Part shown: positions 35,347 through 43,820 of the stretch, piece by piece | Layout of the letters: every line of letters begins with the position of its first letter | Position numbering within the stretch: the first letter of the stretch is position 1 | Origin: Microvirga sp. 17 mud 1-3 | Lineage (GTDB): Bacteria; Pseudomonadota; Alphaproteobacteria; Rhizobiales; Beijerinckiaceae | Assembly (NCBI RefSeq): GCF_003151255.1 | Contig: NZ_CP029481.1 | Location: forward strand, 2,790,001 to 2,854,000 | Direction: 5' to 3' | DNA: 64,000 bases | Notes under the pieces: model-generated | Seen by the model: only the letters and a program-made list of their open reading frames with translations | What the model was told of the DNA's origin: nothing | Database searches by the model: none | Translations under genes and position numbers: made by a program

Positions 35347-35967
35347 ATGAAGCTCTATTATGCGCCCGGCGCCTGCTCCCTTGCCGTGCATATCGTGGCC
35401 CGCGAGACCGACATCCCGCTCGACCTCGCGAAGGTCGATCTCGCCAGACACCGGACCGATACCGGCGCGGACCTCGCCACCGTCAATCCGAAGAATGTCG
35501 TACCGGCTCTCGCGCTGGATAACGGCGAGGCGCTGACGGAGGCGGCCGTCATCCTGCAATGGCTGGCCGAGCGGGCCGGGCGAAGCGACCTCCTGCCGGC
35601 CGTCGGCACCCTGGAGCGCTATCGTGTCCTGGAATGGCTGAACTTCGTCGCCACCGAGCTGCACAAGGGCTTCAGCCCCTGGCTCTGGCATTCGGACACG
35701 GCGGAGGCGACCAAGAAGGCGGTTCACACGAAGCTCGCGCTCCGGTTCGGCTTCATGGAGGAGCGGCTCGGGACGAGCCCCTACCTTGCGGGCGACGATT
35801 TCACGGTGGCGGACGCCTATGCGTTCACGATCCTGAACTGGTCGCACATGCTCAATGTCGATCTCGGGCCGTTCCCGCGCCTTCGCGCCTATCTCGACCG
35901 GATCGCTTCCCGCCCGGCCGTGCGCGAGGCCATGCAGGCCGAGGGGCTGCTGAAGCAGGCGGCCTGA
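35347..35967 (+). CDS. Glutathione S-transferase (GstA/beta-class-like)
   Basis: A 206-residue cytosolic GST. The opening MKLYYAPGACSLAVHIVARE carries the beta-class Cys10 in the GACS segment and the following Ser, and cis-Pro lies in KNVVPALALDNGEALTEAAV. The helical domain has the typical GDDFTVADAYAF near residue 150. AAGGAT about 9 nt upstream supports the ATG at 35347. It is divergent from the LysR regulator, which probably controls it, and convergent with the lipoprotein hydrolase. Confidence 0.93.
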   Translation: MKLYYAPGACSLAVHIVARETDIPLDLAKVDLARHRTDTGADLATVNPKNVVPALALDNGEALTEAAVILQWLAERAGRSDLLPAVGTLERYRVLEWLNFVATELHKGFSPWLWHSDTAEATKKAVHTKLALRFGFMEERLGTSPYLAGDDFTVADAYAFTILNWSHMLNVDLGPFPRLRAYLDRIASRPAVREAMQAEGLLKQAA

Positions 35968-35977
35968 CGCGAAACTC

Positions 35978-36011
35978 CGTCGTTCCGGGCGGGCATCCCT
36001 CCGGAACGACG
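35978..36011. terminator. Bidirectional hairpin between gst and the lipoprotein hydrolase
   Basis: A perfect 11-bp stem (CGTCGTTCCGG with CCGGAACGACG) and a 12-nt loop sit between two convergent genes, 11 and 17 nt from their stops. No strong T-run on either side. Confidence 0.55.
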
Positions 36012-36027
36012 CCATCCTCTTCGGGCG

Positions 36028-37008
36028 CTACATCCGCTCGCGCTCGATGGCGCGCTTGACCACCTGCTCCACCTCTTTGTTCGAGAGGAACAGGTCGTGG
36101 TTGATGATGCCGCCGCCGAACTCGGACGCGTCGGCGACGCGGACGCCCAGGGCCTCCAGCCGCTCGCGGTCGGCCGCGCCGGCTCGGATGATGCCGCCGG
36201 CGAGGCGGCTCGAGACGGCGAGCGCCCGGTCGTTGGTGGAACTGATGACTGTTATCTTCTTGGCGTCCGGGCCCAGGCGCTCGATGCTGCGGGCGAAGAG
36301 ATCGATGTCGATGTCGGGAGCCGCCAGCACGATGGCGCCGATCCGCTCCATGGCGCTCGGGCCCCCATCGGTGCGCAGCATGCGCAGGGCCTCCAGGGTC
36401 AGCAGGGTTCCCATGCTGTGCGCCACGATATGGACGCGCCCGCCGCTCGGCGTCTTCGCGATGGCGGCAAGCAGATCCTCCAGCGGATCGCGCGACCACA
36501 TGGCGGCCTCCCGGTCGGCCACGTAGCTCAGGGTCGAGCCTGCGGACGGCCAGGTGAAGAGCCCCGTCACGCCGGAGAACTTGATGCCCTCCGAGAGCTG
36601 GATGGTCGAGGTCGCGGCGGTCTCGAAGCTTTCGCGATAGCCGTGGATGTAGAGCAGAAGGTCGCGCCCCAGGGCCGCCTGCGCGAAGGAGGATGCGGCG
36701 TTCGTCCGGGTGACGCCGTCGACGGACGCGATGTTCCACCCGCCTCGGCCGATGAGCGAGCGGCTCGGGGGCGTCAGGCGTGCCTCGGCAAAGATGAGAT
36801 CTGCGGAGCGTTCGCTGCTGAACCAGGGTTTCTGGATCGGATCGCCGACAGGCAGACGCGTGGTCGCAATCAGAAGACGCGGATCGCTCACGAGCCCGGG
36901 CCTGGGCGCCGCGGGCGCGCTCGTCAAAGCGGTTTCGCCGCCGAGACAACCCGAAAGGACAAAACCGACAAGACCGATGGCAGAGAGGCGGGCAAGGCGT
37001 GGGAACAT
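36028..37008 (-). CDS. DUF900 alpha/beta hydrolase, lipoprotein
   Basis: A 326-residue predicted lipoprotein: hydrophobic signal LSAIGLVGFVLSGC with the lipidation Cys at about residue 21. The DUF900 alpha/beta-hydrolase domain follows: LLLYIHGYRESFETAATS (oxyanion region), nucleophile Ser in HIVAHSMGTLLTLEALR, Asp in VLAAPDIDIDLFARSI or STNDRAL, and a late His in IINHDLFLSN. The substrate is unknown; members are often annotated as esterase/lipase-like. It is divergent from the DUF3750 gene. Confidence 0.85.
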   Translation of the reverse strand: MFPRLARLSAIGLVGFVLSGCLGGETALTSAPAAPRPGLVSDPRLLIATTRLPVGDPIQKPWFSSERSADLIFAEARLTPPSRSLIGRGGWNIASVDGVTRTNAASSFAQAALGRDLLLYIHGYRESFETAATSTIQLSEGIKFSGVTGLFTWPSAGSTLSYVADREAAMWSRDPLEDLLAAIAKTPSGGRVHIVAHSMGTLLTLEALRMLRTDGGPSAMERIGAIVLAAPDIDIDLFARSIERLGPDAKKITVISSTNDRALAVSSRLAGGIIRAGAADRERLEALGVRVADASEFGGGIINHDLFLSNKEVEQVVKRAIERERM

Positions 37009-37190
37009 GGAATCGACGCGATCGACGGAGGAAGGGAATCCGGCACGGCTGTTTTGCCGGGGATGATGGCGAGGGCAAGGCGGCGCCGGATCGGACGTGC
37101 GGGACTTCCGCCCTATGGTAAACCAATGGTGACCGGGAATGGGCGCGGCCTGCCTTGAAGGCCGGCACTTGGACGCCTATCCTCGCAACA

Positions 37191-37943
37191 ATGATACGGC
37201 TCCTCCGCGCATTCCTCGTCTTCCTCGGCCTCTTCCTGTTACCTCTCGGTGCCCATGCGATCTGGTGGGCGATGCGCGACGACGTAGCCCCGACTTGGCG
37301 TGATGCGGACTGGTCGAGCGCGAAGCTCCTGCCGCAGCCGGCCGCCGCGCCCCAGGCCATCGTGGCGGTCTATGCAGCACGGGTCGGGCGCTGGCGCGGC
37401 ATCTTCGCCCACCACACCTGGATCGTCGTGAAGGAGGAAGGCGCCGACAGGTACACGCGCTTCGACAAGGTCGGCTGGGGCAGCCCGGTGCGCACCAACG
37501 GATGGGTGGCGGACGGGCGCTGGTTCGGTAATCCGCCGCAACCCATCGTGCTCATCAAGGGCGAGGCCGCCACACGGCTGATTCCGCAGATCCGGCAGGC
37601 AATCACGACCTATCCTTACGGCAGAGCGGGCGACTACAATGCCTGGCCGGGGCCGAACTCCAACACCTTCGTGGCGCATGTGATGCGCTCCGTGCCGGAA
37701 CTGGGAGCCGCCCTGCCGCCGACCGCCCTGGGCAAGGACTGGCAGCCCTTCCGCGACATCGTCGGCCTGACGCCGAGCCGCACGGGATTCCAGGTCTCGC
37801 TGGGTGGCTATGCGGGTTTCTCGCTCGGCTGGGTGGAGGGGATCGAGGTCGATCTGCTCGGCCTCGTCGCCGGCCTCGACCTGCGCCGCCCTGCAATCAA
37901 GCTCCCCGGCTGGGGACGGATCGGCATGGATCCGGTCCTCTGA
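37191..37943 (+). CDS. DUF3750 family protein
   Basis: A 250-residue protein with one N-terminal hydrophobic segment (LLRAFLVFLGLFLLPLGAHA), either a signal anchor or a cleaved signal peptide, followed by the DUF3750 domain (AVYAARVGRWRGIFAHHTWI, then GWGSPVRTNGWVADGRWFGN and AWPGPNSNTFVAHVMRSVPE). The conserved His, Asn and Trp residues resemble papain-like permuted folds, but no function is established. The ATG at 37191 begins at the signal segment; a frame extension 12 codons upstream is not supported. Confidence 0.85.
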   Translation: MIRLLRAFLVFLGLFLLPLGAHAIWWAMRDDVAPTWRDADWSSAKLLPQPAAAPQAIVAVYAARVGRWRGIFAHHTWIVVKEEGADRYTRFDKVGWGSPVRTNGWVADGRWFGNPPQPIVLIKGEAATRLIPQIRQAITTYPYGRAGDYNAWPGPNSNTFVAHVMRSVPELGAALPPTALGKDWQPFRDIVGLTPSRTGFQVSLGGYAGFSLGWVEGIEVDLLGLVAGLDLRRPAIKLPGWGRIGMDPVL

Positions 37944-37998
37944 CGAAAAGCGCCGAAACCGAATCCCCCTTTGCCTGAAAACGCGCTAAGCCTCCTCC

Positions 37999-38984
37999 AT
38001 GACCGGGGGCATGCCACAGAAGAATCTCGTCACGGCCGAAGCAGTCGCCCGCGGCGACCGGGCGGCGCTCGCGCGCGCCATCACGCTGATGGAATCCCGC
38101 CGCCCCGACCACCGGGCGGCCGCACGTGACCTGCTCCAGGCGCTGATGCCGCGCACCGGCCGGGCCGTGCGGGTCGGCATCACGGGCGTGCCGGGGGTGG
38201 GCAAATCCACGGCCATCGATTCCCTCGGCAGCCTGCTCACGGGGCGCGGCCACAAGGTAGCGGTGCTCGCGGTCGATCCCAGCTCCACCCGCACGGGCGG
38301 CGCCATTCTGGGCGACAAGACCCGCATGGCGCGGCTCGCCGTCGATCCCAACGCCTTCATCCGGCCCTCCCCGTCGTCCGGAACCCTCGGGGCGTCGCGG
38401 CCAAGACCCGGGAGACGATGCTGCTCTGCGAGGCGGCGGGCTTCGACGTGATCCTCGTCGAGACGGTGGGCGTCGGCCAGTCGGAGACCGCGGTGGCGGA
38501 CCTCACCGACTTCTTCCTCGTGCTCATGCTGCCTGGCGCCGGGGACGAGCTGCAAGGGATCAAGAAGGGCATCCTCGAACTCGCGGACATGATCGCCGTC
38601 AACAAGGCGGACGATGCGGAGGCGCGCGCAAAAGCCGCCGCCGCCGAGTACCGGGCCGCCCTGCGCATTCTGACTCCCGCCTCCGCCAGCTGGGTCCCGC
38701 CTGTCCTGACGATTTCCGGCCTGACCGGACAGGGCCTGGACGTTCTCTGGGACAAGGTGCTCGACCACCGCAACCGCCTGGAGGCGACCGGGGAACTCGC
38801 GACGCGGCGGCGGGCGCAGGACACCAAATGGATGTGGGCCCTCGTCCACGAGCGGCTGCACGACCGGCTGACCCACGACCCCGCCTTGCGCCGGCGCGTC
38901 CCCGAGATCGAACGGCAGATCGCAGCGGGCCACCTCTCGCCGACCGCCGGCGCGGAGGAAATCGTGGGGCTTCTGGGGATCTGA
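37999..38984 (+). pseudogene. meaB: MeaB/ArgK-type GTPase, one-base frameshift
   Basis: The G3E-family GTPase that guards and reactivates methylmalonyl-CoA mutase. The first frame (37999-38391) holds the P-loop [12 protein letters not shown] and [12 protein letters not shown]; the second (from about 38393 to 38984) continues with [20 protein letters not shown] and the GTP-base motif NKAD ([10 protein letters not shown]) to a normal end. At GGGG (38389-38392) one G is missing: adding it gives [13 protein letters not shown], the family sequence, and a total of 329 codons, the usual length. It is either a true recent mutation or a sequencing/assembly error. An alternative start lies at 38011. 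Confidence 0.85.
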
Positions 38985-39017
38985 TCGAAGCAGAGACTCG
39001 CTACGCCACCGATGACC

Positions 39018-39261
39018 TCTCCCTGAGGGAGAGGTCGGACCTGCGTTCCGGGTGAGGGGTTACGCCTTCTCCCGAGATGGCTCTCCCCTCTCCCCATGAG
39101 AGAGGGGGGGAGCAGCGGAGAGGTCGCGCGACAGAGACGGAGCACGACCTGTTTCCCTCCCCCTTGTGGGGAGGGATTAAGGGTGGGGGTGTAAGCGCTA
39201 AGTTCTGAGATTTCTGCGCCGACACCCCCACCTCCACCTCCTCCCCACAAGGGGGAGGAGA
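39018..39261. repeat. Intergenic repeat cluster with an inverted ~38-bp pair
   Basis: The meaB-asparaginase gap (38985-39286, 302 bp) holds CTCTCCCTGAGGGAGAG at about 39020 (near-perfect palindrome), further CTCCC/GGGAG-rich stretches at 39090-39115, and two inverted copies of a CCTCCCCCTTGTGGGGAGG-type element (39155-39191 and 39222-39261), each itself palindromic. These are typical dispersed Rhizobiales intergenic repeats. Lying between convergent genes, they may also stop transcription. Confidence 0.7.
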
Positions 39262-39286
39262 GCAGATCGGCGCTTTCCCGCTACCT

Positions 39287-40294
39287 TCAGGCTATGAGGT
39301 CCCGCGTCACACGGATGCGGCCGACCTCGATGCCGTTCCAGTTCTTCAGAACCGGCTGGGCCAGGGCCTCGACCGTGGCGCGCTCGGTGTCGTCGAGCTT
39401 CAGGAAGCGAAGGACGAGCGACGCCATCATGGCTTCGGCGGCACGGCCGGCCCCGTCATCCACCTTGAGGGAGATGCCGTAGCCGAGTTCCGGGAAGGCC
39501 GCGCAATAGACGCCCTCTGCGCCGGCTTTGACGAAGGCGCGCTCGCCCATGACCTCCATGAGCCGGGTGTCGAACCGCCCCGTGCCGGCGACCATGAAGG
39601 GGTGCCGCGCGACGGCCTTGCGGATCCGCTCGGCGGCCGACTTGCAGCCCGGCGCGATGCCGACGCCCGCTCCGAATTTGGCGAAGCCGAACGCGAGGGC
39701 CGGCAAGGGAATCGCGTAGGTCGGGATGGAGCAGCCGTCGATGCCGCTCACGTCCTCCGTATGGGAGGCGCCGGTCAGGTCTTCGAGGGCGCTGCGCACG
39801 GCCTGCTGGACCGGGTGCTGCGCCTTTACGTAGCCCTTCGGATCGTCCCCCATCCCGCAGGCCAGGCAGATGAACCCGGCATGCTTGCCCGAGCAGTTGT
39901 TGTGCAGTTGCGTCGGCTGTCCGCCCTGGGCGGCGAGCGCCCTTGCCGCAGCCTCGCCCAGGGGCCAGTGCACCCCGCATTCCAGGCACGGCTCGCCCTG
40001 TCCGGCCTTGGCCAGCATGGAGGCGGCCGCCGCCACATGCGCGGGCTCGCCCGAATGGGACGCGCAGGCGAGCGCGATTTCCTCGTCGGTCAGGCCGTAT
40101 TTGTCGGCAATCCCGCTTTCCACGAGCGGCAGGGCCTGGAGGGCCTTCACGGCTGAGCGCGGGAAGACGGGCCGCTCCACATCGCCGAGCGTCAGGACGG
40201 TGCTGCCCTCCGCATCGACGACAGCCACGCTGCCCCGATGCCATGATTCGACCAACTGCCCCCGCGTAACCTCGACGAGAATAGGATTGTCCAT
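39287..40294 (-). CDS. L-asparaginase, Rhizobium etli (AnsA/ReAV) type
   Basis: A 335-residue asparaginase II of the rhizobial family, structurally related to serine beta-lactamase/glutaminase folds and unrelated to E. coli AnsB. It hydrolyses asparagine to aspartate and ammonia. Family residues are visible: the Ser-x-x-Lys pair in FPRSAVKAL (Ser47/Lys50), the zinc-site Cys and Lys in NNCSGKHAGF (Cys134/Lys137), the third zinc ligand in GIDGCSIPTYAIPL (Cys188), and a later active-site Lys in FVKAGAEGVY (Lys256). The ATG at 40294 (MDNPILVEVTR) begins the conserved region. Monocistronic, with the repeat cluster downstream. Confidence 0.92.
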   Translation of the reverse strand: MDNPILVEVTRGQLVESWHRGSVAVVDAEGSTVLTLGDVERPVFPRSAVKALQALPLVESGIADKYGLTDEEIALACASHSGEPAHVAAAASMLAKAGQGEPCLECGVHWPLGEAAARALAAQGGQPTQLHNNCSGKHAGFICLACGMGDDPKGYVKAQHPVQQAVRSALEDLTGASHTEDVSGIDGCSIPTYAIPLPALAFGFAKFGAGVGIAPGCKSAAERIRKAVARHPFMVAGTGRFDTRLMEVMGERAFVKAGAEGVYCAAFPELGYGISLKVDDGAGRAAEAMMASLVLRFLKLDDTERATVEALAQPVLKNWNGIEVGRIRVTRDLIA

Positions 40295-40483
40295 GAATGG
40301 CCCCGATTTGAACCGCGGTGTTTTGTCCGTGACCTGTCCGGATGTCAAAGGGATCCTTGTTTCAAAACGCCTTCATGGCGCCCAAACCGGGGGTCGGAGG
40401 GTTCGGCCGAAGCCTTTTCGGGGCGCTTGCGGCCAAGCCTCCGCGCCCTTAAACCGGGCCGCTGAACAAAATGGGATCTCCCG

Positions 40484-41791
40484 ATGCGCATTGCGATGAT
40501 AGGGTCAGGGTATGTCGGGCTGGTATCGGGGGCGTGCTTTGCCGATTTCGGCCATGATGTGTGCTGCGTCGACAAGGACCCGGCCAAGATCGAGGCTCTG
40601 AACCGCGGCGACATCCCGATCTTCGAGCCCGGCCTCGCCGACCTCGTGGCTACCAATGTCCGCGCCGGGCGCCTGACCTTCACGACCGCCCTGCCCGAGG
40701 CCGTGGCCTCCGCCGAGGCCGTGTTCATCGCAGTCGGCACCCCTTCCCGCCGCGGGGACGGCCATGCCGACCTCTCGTATGTCCACCAGGCTGCCCGCGA
40801 GATTGCCGCCGCGATCTCCGGCTATACGGTGGTGGTGACCAAGTCCACCGTCCCGGTCGGCACCGGCGACGAGGTCGAGCGCATCATCCGTGAGACACGG
40901 TCCGAGGCCGATTTCGCCGTCGTCTCCAATCCGGAATTCCTGCGCGAAGGCGCGGCCATCGCGGACTTCAAGCGCCCGGACCGGATCGTCATCGGCACCG
41001 AGGATGCCCGCGCCGCTCAGGTCATGACCGATGTCTACCGGCCGCTCTACCTCAACCAGGCACCGCTGATCGTCACCTCGCGCCGCACGGCCGAGCTGAC
41101 CAAGTACGCGGCCAATGCGTTCCTGGCGACCAAGATCACCTTCATCAACGAAATCGCCAACCTGTGCGAGCAGGTCGGCGCCAATGTGCAGGACGTGGCC
41201 CGCGGGATCGGGCTCGACAACCGCATCGGCACCAAGTTCCTGCATGCCGGCCCGGGCTATGGCGGCTCGTGCTTCCCCAAGGATACGTTGGCGCTGATCA
41301 AGACGGCGCAGGATTACGACGCGCCGGTGCGCATCGTCGAGACGGTGGCGGCGGTCAACGATCAGCGCAAGCGCGCGATGGGGCGGAAAGTCATTGCGGC
41401 CTGCGGCGGCTCCGTGCGGGGCGAGACGGTGGCGGTGCTGGGGCTGACCTTCAAGCCGAACACCGACGACATGCGCGAGGCGCCCTCGATCGACGTGATC
41501 CGCACGTTGCAGGATGCGGGCGCGCGGGTGCGGGCCTACGACCCGGAGGGGATGATTGCGGCCCAGGCCGTGCTCTCGGACGTCGAATATGCGCGCGATC
41601 CCTATGACTGCGCCCGGGGCGCGGCCGCTTTGGTGATCGTGACCGAGTGGGACATGTTCCGGGCTTTGGACCTGCCGCGGCTGAAGGCGGCGCTGGCCAA
41701 GCCCGTGGTGGTGGACCTGCGTAACATTTACCGCCCCGAGGACATGCTCAAAAACGGCTTCCAGTATACCTCCGTCGGGCGGCCATCCTAA
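40484..41791 (+). CDS. ugd: UDP-glucose 6-dehydrogenase
   Basis: Oxidises UDP-glucose to UDP-glucuronate with two NAD+, supplying glucuronic acid for capsule and exopolysaccharide. The 435-residue chain has the Rossmann motif GSGYVGLVSGACFA at the N-terminus, FIAVGTPSRRGDG, STVPVGTGDEVE, the catalytic Cys in GYGGSCFPKD, and the C-terminal UDP-binding domain (LGLTFKPNTDDMREAPSIDV). A second GDH of the family (GDP-mannose type) would differ in the C-terminal domain. The following RAM-domain gene is 87 nt away and may share its transcript. Confidence 0.95.
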   Translation: MRIAMIGSGYVGLVSGACFADFGHDVCCVDKDPAKIEALNRGDIPIFEPGLADLVATNVRAGRLTFTTALPEAVASAEAVFIAVGTPSRRGDGHADLSYVHQAAREIAAAISGYTVVVTKSTVPVGTGDEVERIIRETRSEADFAVVSNPEFLREGAAIADFKRPDRIVIGTEDARAAQVMTDVYRPLYLNQAPLIVTSRRTAELTKYAANAFLATKITFINEIANLCEQVGANVQDVARGIGLDNRIGTKFLHAGPGYGGSCFPKDTLALIKTAQDYDAPVRIVETVAAVNDQRKRAMGRKVIAACGGSVRGETVAVLGLTFKPNTDDMREAPSIDVIRTLQDAGARVRAYDPEGMIAAQAVLSDVEYARDPYDCARGAAALVIVTEWDMFRALDLPRLKAALAKPVVVDLRNIYRPEDMLKNGFQYTSVGRPS

Positions 41792-41878
41792 ACCGGCCGA
41801 CGCCGCAGGTTCACGCGGGCGCCGTCCCGTGCCATAGAACGATCAGGTTCAAGACCCCTCACCCATCCGGAGCACCCG

Positions 41879-42115
41879 ATGCAGACCTTCTTCGTCGAGA
41901 TCAAATGCAAACTCGGGAAGACCTACGAGGTCGCGAGCCAGCTCGCCGACCGGGAGATCGCGTCGGAGATCTACTCCACGGCCGGCAATTACGACATTCT
42001 TGCCAAGTTCCACGTGGACGACGACGTGGATATCGGCCACTTCATCGCCAAGAACGTGCAATCCGTCGAGGGCATCGCCGACACCCATACGATCATCACG
42101 TTCAAGGCGTTCTGA
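41879..42115 (+). CDS. Stand-alone RAM (Lrp/AsnC ligand-binding) domain protein
   Basis: A 78-residue protein consisting only of the Lrp/AsnC regulation-of-amino-acid-metabolism domain (FFVEIKCKLGKTYEVASQLA, then STAGNYDILAKFHVDDDVDI and TIITFKAF). It has no HTH, so it is a small-molecule-binding or oligomerisation module that may act on a full-length Lrp protein. GGAGC about 6 nt upstream supports the ATG. It is convergent with the lytic transglycosylase, 15 nt apart. Confidence 0.88.
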   Translation: MQTFFVEIKCKLGKTYEVASQLADREIASEIYSTAGNYDILAKFHVDDDVDIGHFIAKNVQSVEGIADTHTIITFKAF

Positions 42116-42130
42116 TCCGGGCTCTCCGGC

Positions 42131-43213
42131 TCAAGGAACCAGCGCGTTCGCCTCGATGGTCCGCTCCACGATATGCGGCTGCGGGCGCGTGAACTCGGCG
42201 ATGTACGGGCGCAGATCCTCGTAGCGGTCCATGCGCCGGACGATCTTGGAATCGATCCGGTTGTAGAGCTCGGCGACGCTCACGGCGCGGCGCTTGCGCC
42301 CCTTCCCGTCCATAAACAGACCGGCATTGGCCTTGGCGGCCCGGGGGAAGAGCTTCGCGGCCCTGGTATTCGGGTCCTTGTCGAGCATCTCCAGGAAGCG
42401 CACGGCGCTGCCTGCGCCCAGGAAGTGGGCGAGATAGAGCTCGGCCTCCGCCAGCTCGCGCTCTCCCTGCTGGCGCAGGGCATATTCCACGTCCTTGATC
42501 AGCTCCCCGGCCATGAGGGCCGAAAAGTAAGGATCGCAGCGCAGGCTCAGGATCCAGGCCTTGTCCTTGTCATCGACGACCGGCTCCCCATCGACCATCC
42601 GGATCGCCTTGGCGGCGGCCGCGAAGCCGTAATCGGCCGCATGGGAATAGACGGTTTCGAGCCAGGTCCGGTCGATGAACTGGAAGAGGCCCTGGGCCGA
42701 GGAGGTCGGCGCCTTGGCGTCCGGCGAGAGGCTCGATTCCACATCCGCCAGGGTCATCATGTAGACCGGGTCGACGCCCGTCACATGGGCGGCCTTCAGG
42801 ATGGAATGGACGAGCCAGCGCGGCACGTTGCGGCCGCTGAACGGGATCATCTCGTCCGGATTGCCCGGAGGCTCCGCCATCGTCTCGATCCGCAGGGGCG
42901 GCTCCGAGACCGTGGCGCTCGGGAAGGCCTCCTCGACAATCGAGCGGAAGAGGCCCGGTGCGCTCGCCAATTGAGGCGAGAAGGTGACCGTTTCGGGCAG
43001 GATCGCTTCGGAAGGGACAGAGGGCCGCGCCATCACGGCGCTCGGCAAAGTCGCGACGGCGGCCGGGCCGGCGGTCGGGACCTGAAGGCCGGCGCAGAGG
43101 CCCAGCGCCAGGAGAGCATGAACAGGGCGACGACCCCATCGCCCCTTGGTCTTGGACGCATCTTGCGAAGGATGCGGAGCAGCGCCTTGCGGCGTCCTCA
43201 CATCGGTCGACAT
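42131..43213 (-). CDS. Lytic transglycosylase (SLT domain)
   Basis: A 360-residue exported or membrane-anchored murein-cleaving enzyme. The N-terminal segment HALLALGLCAGLQVPTAGPA (about 32-51) acts as signal anchor or signal peptide. The SLT domain (about 130-300) has the catalytic Glu in MMTLADVESSLSPDAKAPTS followed by SSAQGLFQFIDRTW, and LAHFLGAGSAVRFLEML matches the GAG-type segment of phage-like and rhizobial transglycosylases. Family members cut the glycan strand with 1,6-anhydro-MurNAc formation. It lies downstream of the cNMP/ABC-like genes on the same strand but with 160 nt between, so it probably has its own promoter. Confidence 0.88.
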   Translation of the reverse strand: MSTDVRTPQGAAPHPSQDASKTKGRWGRRPVHALLALGLCAGLQVPTAGPAAVATLPSAVMARPSVPSEAILPETVTFSPQLASAPGLFRSIVEEAFPSATVSEPPLRIETMAEPPGNPDEMIPFSGRNVPRWLVHSILKAAHVTGVDPVYMMTLADVESSLSPDAKAPTSSAQGLFQFIDRTWLETVYSHAADYGFAAAAKAIRMVDGEPVVDDKDKAWILSLRCDPYFSALMAGELIKDVEYALRQQGERELAEAELYLAHFLGAGSAVRFLEMLDKDPNTRAAKLFPRAAKANAGLFMDGKGRKRRAVSVAELYNRIDSKIVRRMDRYEDLRPYIAEFTRPQPHIVERTIEANALVP

Positions 43214-43301
43214 CTACTTTTCCCGCTGGGCCCCGCCGGATGGCTGGGCCCCCCTTTGTGTCATTCTGGGACAAGGGTTGGCCGCAAGTTGTGTCGATAA
43301 T

Positions 43302-43316
43302 CGGTCAGCTTGACCG
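43302..43316. promoter_or_regulatory. Inverted repeat CGGTCA-gct-TGACCG upstream of the transglycosylase
   Basis: A perfect 6-bp inverted repeat with 3-nt spacer, 89 nt upstream of the lytic transglycosylase start and 58 nt after the cNMP-binding gene. It is an operator candidate or a weak hairpin terminator; no T-run follows. Confidence 0.35.
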
Positions 43317-43373
43317 TAAGAATGTGTTTTTCCTGGGAAATTTCCAGTTAACGAAGGGTTTTCATCCTAAATA

Positions 43374-43820
43374 TCAGGAACCCGATTGCGCCACGAGCTG
43401 GGCATTCGTCTGTTCGAGGCGCTTTGCCAGCTCCCGCATGACCGCCAGGGACATCTGCGGGAACTGGGCCAGAAGCTCCAGGAAGACCCTCTTGTCGATC
43501 CTCAGGGCCGTGGTGGGCTCCGCCGCCATGATGGAGGCGGAGCGCGGCGTGTCGGAGAGAATGCCCATCTCGCCCACGAGCGCGTTTTCGCCCAGCTCGG
43601 CCACCTTGATCTCCCCATGGGGCGTATCGAGGAGTACCTGGGCTCTCCCGTCGAGGATCACGAAGGCGGCGTCCGCCGCGTCTCCCTGGGAAAAGAACCG
43701 TTGCCCGCCGGCGAACTGGACCCGCTCGCTGGTGAAGGCGAGAAGCTTCAATCGGGCCGGATCGATGTCGCGGAACATCGGCACCTGGCGCAGTGATTGA
43801 ACCTCGGCCTCAAGGGTCAT
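43374..43820 (-). CDS. Stand-alone cyclic-nucleotide-binding domain protein
   Basis: A 148-residue protein made of one CAP-type cNMP-binding domain (about 15-135) with no DNA-binding HTH. The phosphate-binding cassette is GEMGILSDTPRSASI, which keeps the Glu and Arg that contact cyclic nucleotide, so binding is plausible. Its start overlaps the stop of the 905-residue ABC-like gene (ATGA, 43817-43820), so the two proteins are made together. A regulatory subunit for that membrane protein is the natural inference. The nucleotide could be cAMP or cGMP. Confidence 0.88.
   Translation of the reverse strand: MTLEAEVQSLRQVPMFRDIDPARLKLLAFTSERVQFAGGQRFFSQGDAADAAFVILDGRAQVLLDTPHGEIKVAELGENALVGEMGILSDTPRSASIMAAEPTTALRIDKRVFLELLAQFPQMSLAVMRELAKRLEQTNAQLVAQSGS

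Noticed and set aside
39020..39260. CRISPR array
   Set aside because: The repeats are palindromic, of unequal spacing and few in number, with no cas genes; they are intergenic REP-like elements.
43302..43316. Rho-independent terminator for the cNMP gene
   Set aside because: The stem is only 6 bp and no T-run follows on the transcribed strand; kept only as a weak operator candidate.
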